Shown here: one piece after another, positions 10,257-20,778 of the stretch
How positions within the stretch are numbered: the first letter of the stretch is position 1
Layout of the letters: every line of letters starts with the position of its first letter
Assembly: GCA_033065855.1 (NCBI GenBank)
Contig: JAVXUO010002287.1
Location: 62,001 to 126,000, forward strand
Direction of reading: 5' to 3'
DNA from: Escallonia rubra
Taxonomy: Eukaryota; Streptophyta; Magnoliopsida; Escalloniales; Escalloniaceae
DNA: 64,000 bases
Made by a program: the position numbers and the translations under genes
Notes under the pieces: model-generated
Told to the model about the DNA's origin: nothing
Databases searched by the model: none
What the model saw: only the letters and a program-made list of their open reading frames with translations

Positions 10257-13126
10257 CTAAAATACAAACAAATGACAAAAAAAATCAGATTGTAACCTGT
10301 TAAATGATATATATATATAAACAACTGCATTCCAAAGATAACAGCATAGCAGCAAGGTAAAAAAGCCTTGTTTCCATTTCTTGGAGATCAAAGAAAAACA
10401 GAGGGCAAACACTCCAAATCAATTACACTATGGGAGGATAGTTTATAGGGCTAATAACTATGTATACGTGCAGCATAGCAGCAAGGTAAAAAAGCTAATC
10501 TTACTATCTGACCTTGTGCACAAAGCACTACCTCAAGTCCCCCAAACTGACTACCGAAGTTCATGCACCAAATGGCTTAGAGCTTTTGTGAAGCAGCAGA
10601 AGAAAGTGTACAAGAGCAATCTTCTACCATCGACAACTCCTTTCTTTGAATACTACTACTCAAAATGTAAAGACAAAAAAGCTACACAATCACTTTTGAG
10701 ACATATAAGCTGCTTAAAGGGAACTGTATGAATATGTAACGCTTATAAGGCATATCCTTAATTATTAGATTCCACGATCCCATTGATCTTTGGAATATTT
10801 GATGCTTCATAGCTATCGATATATCCATATTCTCCACTTATGACCAGTCTGCACATGTAAATTTGTCTTAAAGCACACCATCCTTACCCTCATTGGTCCT
10901 TATGAGATCATAGCAGGCATACCAAAAGAAACCACTCAAAAATAGCAAACCTCAGCAGATGACAATCAGGCAGCATTCCTCGCGCAATTACTAACAAACC
11001 AGAGAGTGCCATGAACTTAAAACACTTCTGCTGTTCTCTGCCTCTTTAGATATACTGACTCAACTAGTTATACAGAAGCAGTCAATGACTCATGTTCGAT
11101 CACTTGTATGATGAAGCCACTAGTTAGAGAACATCCATAGTTACCATGTCCATAATTATCAAAAATTTGCATTGTCCAATATGTCGTAGTCCGGTCTAAG
11201 CCAAAGCTAATGACTCTATGTGAGCAGGAACTTCAACTAAACCCTCAGCAAGCAACACCTCCACAAGCAAGAAATGTACTAATGATACTACCCAACCTGA
11301 CAGTCACGGGCTTAGCGCTCTACACAGCGCTTCTATTGACATAGCCAAAGTCAATATTTCAGCATAGCGGATTCCCTTTGCTGGAACAAGTGAAAGAGCA
11401 TGCCCTTATAGCTAAGAGTTATTTTGATTCCCCCCAGCAAAACAGGGGCCAAGCAACTTACTCCAAGAAAAAAACCAACAATTACCGGCGATTTTGAAAT
11501 ATTTTTGGGGTGATACATATGTAATCTTCATATTGACCTTCCAAATTTCAAAGATCAAGCCTGGTTTGTAGGTTGAAAGCCTGTAGGTGAGGTCTCTGAA
11601 TGTTCTCAAAAGCAATTACGACTTAGAGAATACTCGAACAATTCCAGATAAGCAAACCAACATTCTTCACCTGGACATTCAAGTGCACTGTTATGATACT
11701 CAATAGGAAATCCTCACCTATGAACCCAGGAAGACACCACTACAACCAAAGTCAGTAAGATACATTCCAAAGATAACCACGATTAGAATAAATTCAATGT
11801 GAACAGTTGCTGATAGCCAACACCTTGCTCGTGTGAACTCAGTAGCTTAGTTTCAACTAATCACGCAACTGGAAGATAAACAAACCTAGACAAGCTGGAA
11901 GAACCTTGATTCCTCTATCCAGAATTTAGGAACTTTCAGAATCCTTTTAAAACTCATATTGATTTTTCTAAAAAGTAATCAATTCTATTTAAATGTTAGC
12001 AAACTAAATTAGCAGTAAATTCAAGTCTCCAGCCTCTGTAGATTCAGTTCTACTCGAGGATGCTCAACTAGACCTTGTCTACTACTTGGACTCACTATGT
12101 AAATCCTATCCTACTATTCTGATTTGTTTGGGGCCTAAATCGAGCCCGCATGCGATCACACTACCTGCTCCGGCCACACTACCATCTATGACCCAAAACT
12201 CAAAATCAAGATCAATAACGAATTAAGATTCGAAATACATAGATACATACCACAACAGAGACCACGACACCGAAATCGCCGTCCCTGCCGTAAAAAAAAG
12301 TAGATCGTTGCCGGAGTTGCTGCCGTCAAAGCAGCAGATCTTGCCTCCGTCGCCGTCAAATAAGTGGACCGTAGCCACCACCGTATGCACAGTAGATTTC
12401 AGCTTCCATGGCGAGGTAGAATCAAGAGAGAAGGAAGAGAAGAACTGCCACGGTGAGGCTGCATCAGAAGAGGAAGGAAAAGTGTCGGGCAGAGGCTACG
12501 AGTGGAGAGAGAGAAACAGTGACAAAATACTGGGCTTGGAATTGCAAATTTGAGGTTGGGCCTTAAGAATTGGGCTGTGAGTCTCAAAGTGTGTTTTTAA
12601 TTTCATGGAATTGAGTATGAATTGTAATTCCAATTCCAAATAAGTTGTCCAATCAGCAGAATTATAATTCTTAAGGTCCAATTCCGAAATCTACCTCAAT
12701 TCAAGGCTAATTCCGTGATCCAATCGGACCCTAATAGTTGATGTTTAACTACTAAGTACTATAACTTTCCGTATACTCATGTTTAATTTATATAGATATT
12801 TATACCAAGGTTATGTAACGGTAAAGGTCTCTCTTCTCTCTTCTCTGAGCCTCATATATTCGAGTTTTCATGGACAGTGATATTATTTAGGTTAAGAGAA
12901 TTTTGCTGTTGTCAAGAAAATGAAAAATAGCATGTTAAAATCAGTACAAGATATACGCCAATACTAAGTAAGGCCACAGAAAGCAAACATAATTATATTC
13001 ATCATATCATAGGTTGATAAGTTGATGACAATAGTTCTAGCTTCGATTTGAGCCACAATTAGCTTCATATCTTATTAGTTAGCATATAGCATGTAGCTGT
13101 CTCAGAAATCATAACATTAACATCCT

Positions 13127-13794
13127 TCACTCATCCCACCTATATATGTTTGACATGCACAAGAAATAGGGAAACTTCTTATGGACAGTCAGGCCAGCCT
13201 CCTCTTCCACACTTATGTCTTCTCTCTTTATCCCACTTGGAAGTTCCCAAGCAAAGCAATGCAGCAAGTTTGCCAGTGCAAATCCTACCGTGGTTTTGGT
13301 TGCACTTGCACCCATCACTAATCCAGGATAAATCCTCCGACCAGCTCCAAATCAAACGGCTGCGTGTGACTCGAAATGTTGGCCTTAAAATCGACTTTTG
13401 TCTCCATGAACCTCTCTCAATAAGATTGATCCGGGTTCTTCCACGCTTTTGGGTCCCTCCCAAACGCCCATGCATACTCTAGGATCTGGTTTTCGGGTAA
13501 ATGTCATAGCCGCCTATCTTGCAATTTCCCATGGTTTCGCGAGGCATTAGTACTGTCTCTGGAGGGTGCAACCTGAAAGTCTCCTTCACCACCATCTTTA
13601 AGTATACGAGCTCTTAAGCATCAGCTTCATCTACTTTTAACTTCTTTCCTATGCAGCTTCTAATTTCAGCCTGTACCTTTCTCATCACCCTTGGGTTCCT
13701 AGCAACCTCAGTCATTGCCCACATCATGGAAAAGGAAGTCATTGTATGGAATGATACTCTTATGCAGAATGGACGAGTCATCGAATGTCAGATA
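13127..13794 (-). pseudogene. CYP71-type P450 pseudogene, last exon, unit 1
   Basis: After a TTGCAG acceptor near 13795 the minus strand reads WAMTEVARNPRVMRKVQAEI, then KETFRLHPP (intact ExxR), [32 protein letters not shown] and the heme region FGAGRRIYPG, and ends WELPSGIKREDISVEEEAGL plus TVHKK. This is the 3' exon of a CYP71-clan P450. It is broken: a stop after VDEADA, frame loss after KTR, a 5 bp GATTT duplication before the heme motif, and Tyr (TAT) where the heme-binding Cys should be. No first exon was found in the neighbourhood. CYP71-clan enzymes often act after CYP79 in aldoxime pathways; whether this one did is inference. Confidence 0.85.
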
Positions 13795-13800
13795 CTGCAA

Positions 13801-15262
13801 TTAAAATAAAGCCCAAGTTTTAGTTAAGGAATCTTGTCAATGTACTATAGTGATCGACGAAACTCATCAAAGTCATTCTTCCGCTGCAACTGGCCGCATC
13901 AGAAGAATTTGGGTAGCAACTGAAGCTAATTAAATCAATCTACTATTTGGCAAACAGCTCAACTTTTGATTTAATCTGGACTATCCACTTATATGTAGTA
14001 GTGCTTTGTTTTTCAACTGGAAAATAGCAATTTTATTGAAAGATCAACTAGTAAAGTTGGTCGGCGGTGGCTCGCTGCTGGTTTCCCCGCCGCTACAAGC
14101 CCTAAGTACGTCTGCTGTCACCACCAGTCCCAATAACGTCCACCGTCCCGTTAACACCCATATCCAATCCCTTCAACCCCACAACGCGACGAGTGCCTGA
14201 CCCACCACCACTAGCCAATGCTGCCTTAGATCTGCAATCAACCGCCAACATCACCGCCATCTCCAACTATCAAACCCACCACCATCAGGACCTCCATCCC
14301 AGACTGCCCGACCAACCACCACCACCCCGTCAATTACCCGTCCACCCCACGCCACCACCATCAAGCCCCCACCGCTGCCCCACGCGACGACGACCCATAT
14401 GGACCAAATCTTTCCAGATCCATGCTATCTGCAATATCAAGCCAAAGCTCCAGGTCCTTTTTCGGATCAATTTGAAATCTACTTTTATTGGTTTTGTGAT
14501 GGATTAAATACCAATGAAAATGTTAAACTATTTTTTTTAATGTAAACGGGACTGGAGGTATTGTTGTTGATAATGGGTATGTTATGTGGTGGCGGCGGTG
14601 ACAAGGGGTTTATTAGGGTTGGCTGAGTTTGTTGGATCAGGCGGGAGCGAGGTGGGGATTTGTTGGGGGGAGGGTGGAGGGTGGGAAGATGATTAATCAG
14701 AGGGAGAGAAAGGGTTAAGGAGATGACATACAGGGCTGAGTGTTAATTATTGGTGCTATTTGGAGCTATATAAGGTGGATTTCATCGAAAAAATGACAAT
14801 TTTGCCCTAAAAAAATTAACAAACGTATGTTAAAGGTCAGTTTGACTGTCATTTGGTGTTAAATATCAAGATTTTAAATGTTTTGATGTTGGATGACAAG
14901 ACAAGAAATACGAGGTACTGGTTGCAATTGACCCCTAAGTATAATGTGATGAGTAAAATTAATCCGACAATGAATGTTTCTTGCTTTCTTGTTTTTATCA
15001 TGTTAAGGACCACTCTTTTTTTTTTTTATTTATTGCAAGTGATAATGAAAAATTAATTCAACAAACATTTTTTAAAAGTGAGCATTTATATACATTGAAT
15101 GTAAGATACTTTCCACTTTGAAGCATTTAGAAATAAGAGACTGAAAATGAATGTTTCTTGCTTTCTTGTTTTTATCATATTAAGGGCCACCTTTTTTCGT
15201 TGCAATAACTCAAGTTCAAGACAGACTAAAACACATCTTTAACGCTTTCTCTTTTATTGTCA
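13801..15262. other. Non-coding spacer with C-rich and G-rich blocks, unit 1
   Basis: 14040-14470 is CCACC-rich and 14570-14700 is GGTGG-rich; open frames here are proline-rich and without recognisable domains. A block GAATGTTTCTTGCTTTCTTG is repeated at 14972 and 15149, an imperfect direct repeat with period about 177 bp. No gene seen. Confidence 0.55.
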
Positions 15263-15267
15263 CAAAT

Positions 15268-15587
15268 CGTTAAAGCATGATATACATTGGTGGGTCCATT
15301 CTCTAAAAGTTTAAGCTTTTAAATTAAAATAGATGATAACTTAACATGGTGTCAGAACTCTAGTTTGTCAATGTCTTGAGTTCAATTTTTTCACATGCAT
15401 ATTTGGTCCCTCTTTAATATAGTACAATTTGCACTCAATTTATTTGTGCACTTGGTAGTGGTGCACTTTGATTAGTCTCTTCATATGCAATCGGGGGCTT
15501 GCACGTGAGGGGGGGGGGGGGGTGTGTTTAAACATGATTTACATTATTGTGCCAATTCTCTAAAAGTGAGTAGATGGTAACTTAAAA
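15268..15587 (+). mobile_element. TRIM-like mini LTR retrotransposon, unit 1
   Basis: Short direct terminal repeats (15268-15346 and about 15525-15587) share CATGAT.TACATT and ATTCTCTAAAAGT. Directly after the left repeat comes TGGTGTCAGAACTC (TGGTATCAGA in units 2 and 3), a primer site for initiator tRNA-Met. A G-run (polypurine tract) precedes the right repeat. CAAAT flanks both ends (15263 and 15588), a 5 bp target duplication. At 320 bp with no coding region it fits the TRIM class. Confidence 0.75.
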
Positions 15588-15977
15588 CAAATGATAAAAA
15601 CAAATTTTACCTCACAAGTGGAGATTCTTCAAAGTTGGAAAACAAAAGGGACAAACTTAAGTTATTCTTTCTTATGTTTACATTTCTCATTTGAATTTAA
15701 TAGGTATCATCATTCCTAATCAAAAACAAAAAGAAGCGTATTGGTACTCATTGATGATTTACGGACAATGTTCAATAGAATGTGAAGTCAAAAGCTGGCA
15801 TAATATTGTACGCTACAAAAATTAAGTTCAGAACGAAATTTTGGCAAGAGGCAACAAATAGAAGCCGTGCAGCGCCAAGCTAGCATGACCAAACTCAAAA
15901 CTATCTTCACAATTTTGATCTAAAAACACCAATAAAGCAGTAAAAAGAGCCCTAACCAATGGGGAGACATTATCCAA

Positions 15978-16219
15978 CGGAAAAAATTTGGCTGCTATCT
16001 CGGATGAAGGAATCTTCCTCCTACCCCCTATATAGCGATAATCAATTATCTCTAAATATTTATAGTGACTTTTATTTAGTAACGCAAAAAAAAGTGTTGC
16101 TAATAATTGTCACTAAAAGTATTAGAAGAAAATGCATTAGAAACATTTAACGACGATTAATTATCACTATACACGGGATTGAAGGAAGATTCCTACTGGG
16201 TAGGAGCCAAAGTTTGTTC
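15978..16219. mobile_element. 242 bp MITE with 8 bp target duplication, unit 1
   Basis: TTATCCAA flanks both sides (15970 and 16220). The ends are inverted repeats (AAATTTGGCTGCTA against AAACTTTGGCTCCTA, then AGGAATCTTCC in both arms). An 8 bp duplication points to hAT. The paralogous block near 22250 lacks it, which gives an empty site. Confidence 0.7.
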
Positions 16220-16227
16220 TTATCCAA

Positions 16228-16700
16228 TGAGCTCCCAGAAGTTTGAAACGGGGAGCATTAATTGTTGTGAGTAACTCAGAGCTTTCCGTTCAAGAAGGGT
16301 TACAACTAGGATTTGAAACTAAACGATCTAATTAAGACAAGATCACTACCCAAAAAATCCAACGGAAGATAGTCTAAAGTACCATTGGACAACCATTGCT
16401 CTGAAGATCACCTGATGGAAAATAGACAATGATGAGGCCTGTAAAAGAGAAGCCACACGAACGGGCATGTCAACCTGATCTACAAGCTAAACAAGCGAAG
16501 CAGTAGACAAGAAGATACTAACCGCCTCAAAATATAGAAAAAGGCAAAGGAATGAGCAGGAAAGAAACTGACTAGTTAAGTTGAACTTTTATTCATGCTT
16601 TGCTTTGCCTACTTTAAAGCTAAGATCCCAGGCAAAAGATAGAAGGATCTTTGCTATTATTCCACATTAACAAACCTAAAAAAAAAACCAAACCAAACCA
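16228..16700. repeat. Intra-unit duplicate block X, unit 1
   Basis: Sequence such as AAACTAAACGATCTAA, CCATTGCTCTGAAGA and GATCTTTGCTATTATTCCAC recurs, diverged, at 22260-22930. The two blocks flank the segment holding the NFS2 fragment. Confidence 0.75.
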
Positions 16701-17825
16701 ACGAAGAGCACAAATAATTCTCCTTCCAAACCAACGAAGAGCACAAATAAGGGCACACTGGATGTACTTTACGGCATCTCAGGGCCAACAAAACATCATT
16801 CAAAGCTCTACACAAGCTAGCTAATTAACCATAATCGACTAAACTCAACACTCTGAGCAAATAATAAAGTGAAAAGTTTTGCACCCTCGTCGCCAAAATA
16901 GCCCGAAAATAGTTGGATCTGCAGCAGTAAAGCCTACATCGTATCAGGATTAGTGGCACTGAAAAGACAACCTACCTACTCCTGATTCGATAGAGCCATT
17001 CCAAGAACCATCCTGCGGCTACATGCTTTCCAACAAGTGCAATTGTCCGAACTGGAAAACTGCTTCCAATTTTAGATCCCGACCAATTGGGAAACACAAC
17101 AACCGATTACTTGATTTGACATGACTCACTGAGTCACTGCAGGGCCAACGAGTGGCAACTAGTCACAGCCGAGTTATGGGGCCAACAAGTAACGATGAAT
17201 TCTGAGCCAGTCCCCTCATACCACCTTCACGGTAAAAACCCAACCTCTGATCCCAAAATAAACAGCATAGAACAATTGGATCTGAGCCTCTCTCGCGCAT
17301 GAGATCCACCACTCTTGACCACTGCTGGCAATATCGCCACCATACCAGGTCCATCCCGGTGCATTGCATCAATTGTGGTCTAGATCTAACGAAGTCCAAT
17401 TATAAATACTAGTAATGAAAAAACGAAACCTTCACATGGAGGGGTTGACCCCTATCTGGTTACTCTTAGAGGGGGAAGAATCCTAGCAAAGTAGGGATAA
17501 GATAGCGCGATGAGAGGGAGGGGGCAGAGACAAACGGCCCCACCCCTCTCCTGCAGGGGAGAGTTTTGGTTTCGTGGCAGCTCAAGTTGGTGGGTGCAGG
17601 ACATCTATATTCTTGCTATTGCCACAATTGAGATAGGAGTTGGTTGAAGTTTAAAATATTAGCTAATGAGCCTTTAGATTCTGCTTACGGAAATCAAACT
17701 CTCAGCAAGTATAAGAACCTCACAAAATTCGCATGGTTGGAATTGAAGTAAGAGAGTTAAGAGCTCCTGAAAGTGTAGGACAATTTGCTTAATAACATCT
17801 GTTTTTTTTCCTTATCTCAAAGAAA
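16701..17825. other. Unassigned spacer, unit 1
   Basis: Starts with a short direct repeat (CCAACGAAGAGCACAAATAA, twice within 60 bp). No gene or element recognised; the open frames are short and without domains. Confidence 0.5.
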
Positions 17826-18913
17826 GAGTAGATTACAGTAACACCCCTCAACTAACCACTCGAGGCAACTAGATCCCTAAAGTAAAGCCCATGTTGAGTT
17901 AGTCCTTCAGATGACCCAGTTTAGATGTTTGTTAACAGAAAACATAAAATGTCGGTTTTGCTCTCCACTGCCCGTCATTTTGACGAACCCACTGCTAAAC
18001 ACATCCTTTTGACCACAGGGACACCAGAATCGAAATTGACATATGATGCCCTATATGCTTTCTTCATTCTGTCATTTCACACTAGGCATACCACCGCCGC
18101 AACCAAAATGGACACCCCTCCCAGCGGATTTCACCGGCCACACCCGACAGGGCCACCAAGACTAAAGCCCCGCCAAAATCCCCGCCCTCAGTACATTGCT
18201 GGCACCTAAATCCTCCATTTCGCTTTGAACAATCGTATCTGTAATATGCCAGCTCCCAGGCTAATATGATCCCACTATCAGATTGATGGCAGTGGAGAAA
18301 ACTTGGCATAGATTTGGCTCGGATGAAGGGGGTCAAAGTTGATTTTCAGGTTTTTCTTGGGTTCCTTGTCTGTCTATAGGAGAATTTTTTTTGTAGATAT
18401 ATGAAGAATTTTGGGGGAAATACACGCTTGGCAGAAATTACCAGAAACAAGAAAATGGGGGATTGTGAAAACGTGGGATTTAAGTTGACAGATTAAAGGG
18501 GAAATTGTTTGCATATACATGTTTGTAGTCGCACACAGGAATGTTATGTACAAGATGTTGGTGCGCGTCGAGATTGAGAGTGATTTCTTTAGAAGGCATT
18601 ATGGCCAGCAATATCCATGCATTGGTACGAGTCCGATGGTGGTTCACTTGTAATCTGGTGCTAGCAATAGCCTATAGTATTGGTAATTATAAGTGCAGGA
18701 GACCTGGTGTAAGGGAAGTGAGTTGGGTTTTTGGGTCCATATGGCCAAGGTTATCTTAGTCTTAAAGGATGTATATAAGTTGCACATGACAAGTTTTCCA
18801 TCTGTTTTCTAACAGCTCATTCATGGAGGGGCTTGAGGACCCATCAGGCAGAATAGTTTAGGGACTGAGGTGCCACGAGTTGTTACTTGAGGGGGTGTTC
18901 CTGTATTTTACCC
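17826..18913. mobile_element. Long-TIR, MULE-like non-autonomous element, unit 1
   Basis: The left arm (17826 to about 17885, ACAGTAACACCCCTCAA...) and the right arm on the opposite strand (ACAGGAACACCCCCTCAA...) match over about 50 bp with mismatches. The interior has no transposase. Long imperfect TIRs suggest a Mutator-like element, but no clear target duplication was found. Confidence 0.55.
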
Positions 18914-18950
18914 CCAAAATGGCGAAAATCTCTTGGTCATTATGGAACTC

Positions 18951-19074
18951 CATTTCTTTTAGAACATGAAAAAAAACTATTTACCTCCTCAAGAATTAGG
19001 AATTACCAAGTTCATTTCTTTTAGAACATGAGAAAAAACTATTTACCTCCTCAAGAATTGGGAATTACCAAGTT
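18951..19074. repeat. 62 bp tandem repeat, two copies, unit 1
   Basis: CATTTCTTTTAGAACATGA starts at 18951 and again at 19013, and the following sequence matches to about 19074. The remaining sequence up to 19569 shows no upstream NFS2 exon. Confidence 0.85.
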
Positions 19075-19569
19075 CATCCTTAACCCAAGAATTGACCAAG
19101 ATTTGTGAATTTTTTTGAAGATTGGTCATTTTTGACCTAGAGTTTCTAATTACAACTGCGGTTATGGGCAATATCAATCTTTATTTGTATATATGAAATT
19201 GCCACTTTCAAGAACTGATGATCCTATGAAATGCTTTGACCCTTGCTGCAGTTTACAGCCACTTTAAAGGGCTCACAGTGAACTTTCTTCCTAAGAACAA
19301 GCTATACAGTACTTATATGTATGGTGCATGTGTGTCGCATATGGTCAAATAAGATTATTTTATGTATCAAATGCAAGTTGTATCTGAGGTAGGGAGAGAG
19401 ACTGCTAAAATTCTTGTAATTGAGGCAAGTAAAAGGAGTTTTGATTGACGAGAGTTCAATACCTTCCATGTATGACATGGAATGTATTGTAATGTATGCT
19501 ATATTATGGAATATACATTATTCTCAACTGGACTGATTTTGTCTTGTTTCAATTTCCTTCCCTTTCCAG

Positions 19570-19996
19570 GTAGAGCTGGCCAATTATCTATATGAAAATC
19601 TCCGGTCAGTCCCCGGTGTTCGCATATATGGCCCGTCACCTTCAGAAGCCATCACACGATCAGCTCTTTGTTCTTTTAATGTTGATGACATTCACCCAAC
19701 AGATATCGCGACTTTCCTTGACCAGCAGGTATATTACATTTTATTGTATAATTACGAAAGTATCTCGGCAAAGTTAAGAAATCAAGTTGTTCTAGTGACA
19801 AACAACTGATATGGTCTTCTTTCAGCATGGGGTAGCTATTAGATCGGGTCACCACTGCGCACAGCCCCTCCATCGCCATTTAGGAATTAATGCAAGTGCA
19901 CGTGCTAGCCTCTATTTCTATAACACGAAAGAGGATGTCAATAACTTCATTGAGGCGCTCAAAGACACTATTAGCTTCTTCTCTTCTTTCAAATAG
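19570..19996 (+). pseudogene. NFS2: Chloroplast cysteine desulfurase 3' fragment (last two exons), unit 1
   Basis: The full enzyme takes sulfur from cysteine for Fe-S cluster assembly in plastids (SufS class). Here only the C-terminus exists. Exon A (19570-19728) begins [20 protein letters not shown] and holds [19 protein letters not shown]. Exon B (19826-19996) reads [20 protein letters not shown] on to FFSSFK and a stop. The catalytic cysteine (SGHHC) is present, but the pyridoxal-phosphate lysine half and all earlier exons are missing: no further coding was found up to the MULE-like element at 17826-18913. Intact introns and splice sites mean it arose by DNA-level duplication, not reverse transcription. 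The 109 codons have no stops, so the loss may be recent. A transcript from a new promoter is possible but unsupported. Confidence 0.85.
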
Positions 19997-20766
19997 TGGC
20001 AGTCTCTTGCAAGTTCTCCTGGAGAATGCATATTTAAATTGTAAAAAAGGCCATCTTATCTTTTGCTCATGTATAAGAGATCTGTGTCTAATTCTACCTC
20101 TCGTCTTTCATGTATTACGTATAGTTTTCACTTTGGTGATAATCCTTATAAAGTTAGTATGAACAAAAGCAGGTATGTTACTATAGTTTCTCTGAAATCT
20201 TTGTACGGTTTACTTGTTCTAGGCTCTTGCAGAACGTGACTTTAATTCGGCCACGAAAAGTTCTGGTCACTCTCAAAGATCATGCACAACAGGACTTCAT
20301 GTAAATTTCTGATTAATATGAAATTCTAGATTTGCGTGCCTCCAGGCTCCAGCAGTGTTGATTCTTCAAATCTTGATGGCGTTTGGGTTCTATTTTGTTT
20401 CCTGCCCCAAAAAATCTGGACTGAATTCGGTTTTTTTTTTTTACCCATCTTCTCCATCGTTACCTTCTTCACCTAACAAGACCCAGGCTCTATCCTTCTC
20501 TGTTTAACATCTACTAGCAATTACCAACTTACAGAACAAAAGTAGTCCCTGTGTTCAAAGCAGGAAAACTTCGACCTAATAGACGAGAACCGTTGTCGGG
20601 TTTTTATAACTGAATGTGATCTTTGATTTGGTGAGGTAATTTGGCACATAAGAACCCTAATTAGGTAGAGGACTTTGCCACACGAGATTCAAGAAGTTGA
20701 ATTTGATAGGCATCAATATTCCTAATAAAACAGTAAAAGGAGTTTACTGGCGCTCCTTGATGATTT
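19997..20766. other. Region downstream of the NFS2 fragment, unit 1
   Basis: Non-coding, first the presumed 3' UTR of the fragment, then AT-rich spacer. From about 20690 it resembles 15690-15780, the start of block X'. Confidence 0.5.
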
Positions 20767-20778
20767 AAGGACAATGTT

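Larger units (their letters stand above)
9198..12731. mobile_element. Degraded PIF/Harbinger element, unit 1
   Basis: The 12 bp inverted ends GGGTCCGATTGG and CCAATCGGACCC are flanked on both sides by TAA, the 3 bp target duplication of PIF/Harbinger. Both subterminal regions carry AATTCCAATTCC-type repeats. A relic of the transposase C-terminus lies at 10014-10256 on the minus strand. The rest of the 3.5 kb has no recognisable gene, so the element cannot be autonomous. It is contained in the segment missing from units 2 and 3. Confidence 0.85.
8909..13236. other. 4.3 kb segment present only in unit 1
   Basis: Units 2 and 3 read ATAGCAACTTGGAAG across this position, joining base 8908 to 13237 with a 2 bp (AC) overlap. 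The segment holds a whole PIF/Harbinger element and the C-terminal codons of the CYP71-type pseudogene. Since it contains the natural end of that P450 reading frame, loss from units 2/3 is more likely than gain in unit 1. Confidence 0.85.

Noticed and set aside
14193..14507. 104-codon His/Pro-rich frame
   Set aside because: CCACCA-type composition, no start context or domain, not tied to a splice pattern.
17163..17399. 78-codon minus-strand frame conserved in units 1 and 2
   Set aside because: Conservation reflects recent duplication only; no recognisable domain.
18541..18759. 72-codon frame just upstream of the NFS2 exons, considered as a missing NFS2 exon
   Set aside because: No similarity to the cysteine desulfurase N-terminal or lysine region, and it lies in the MULE-like element.
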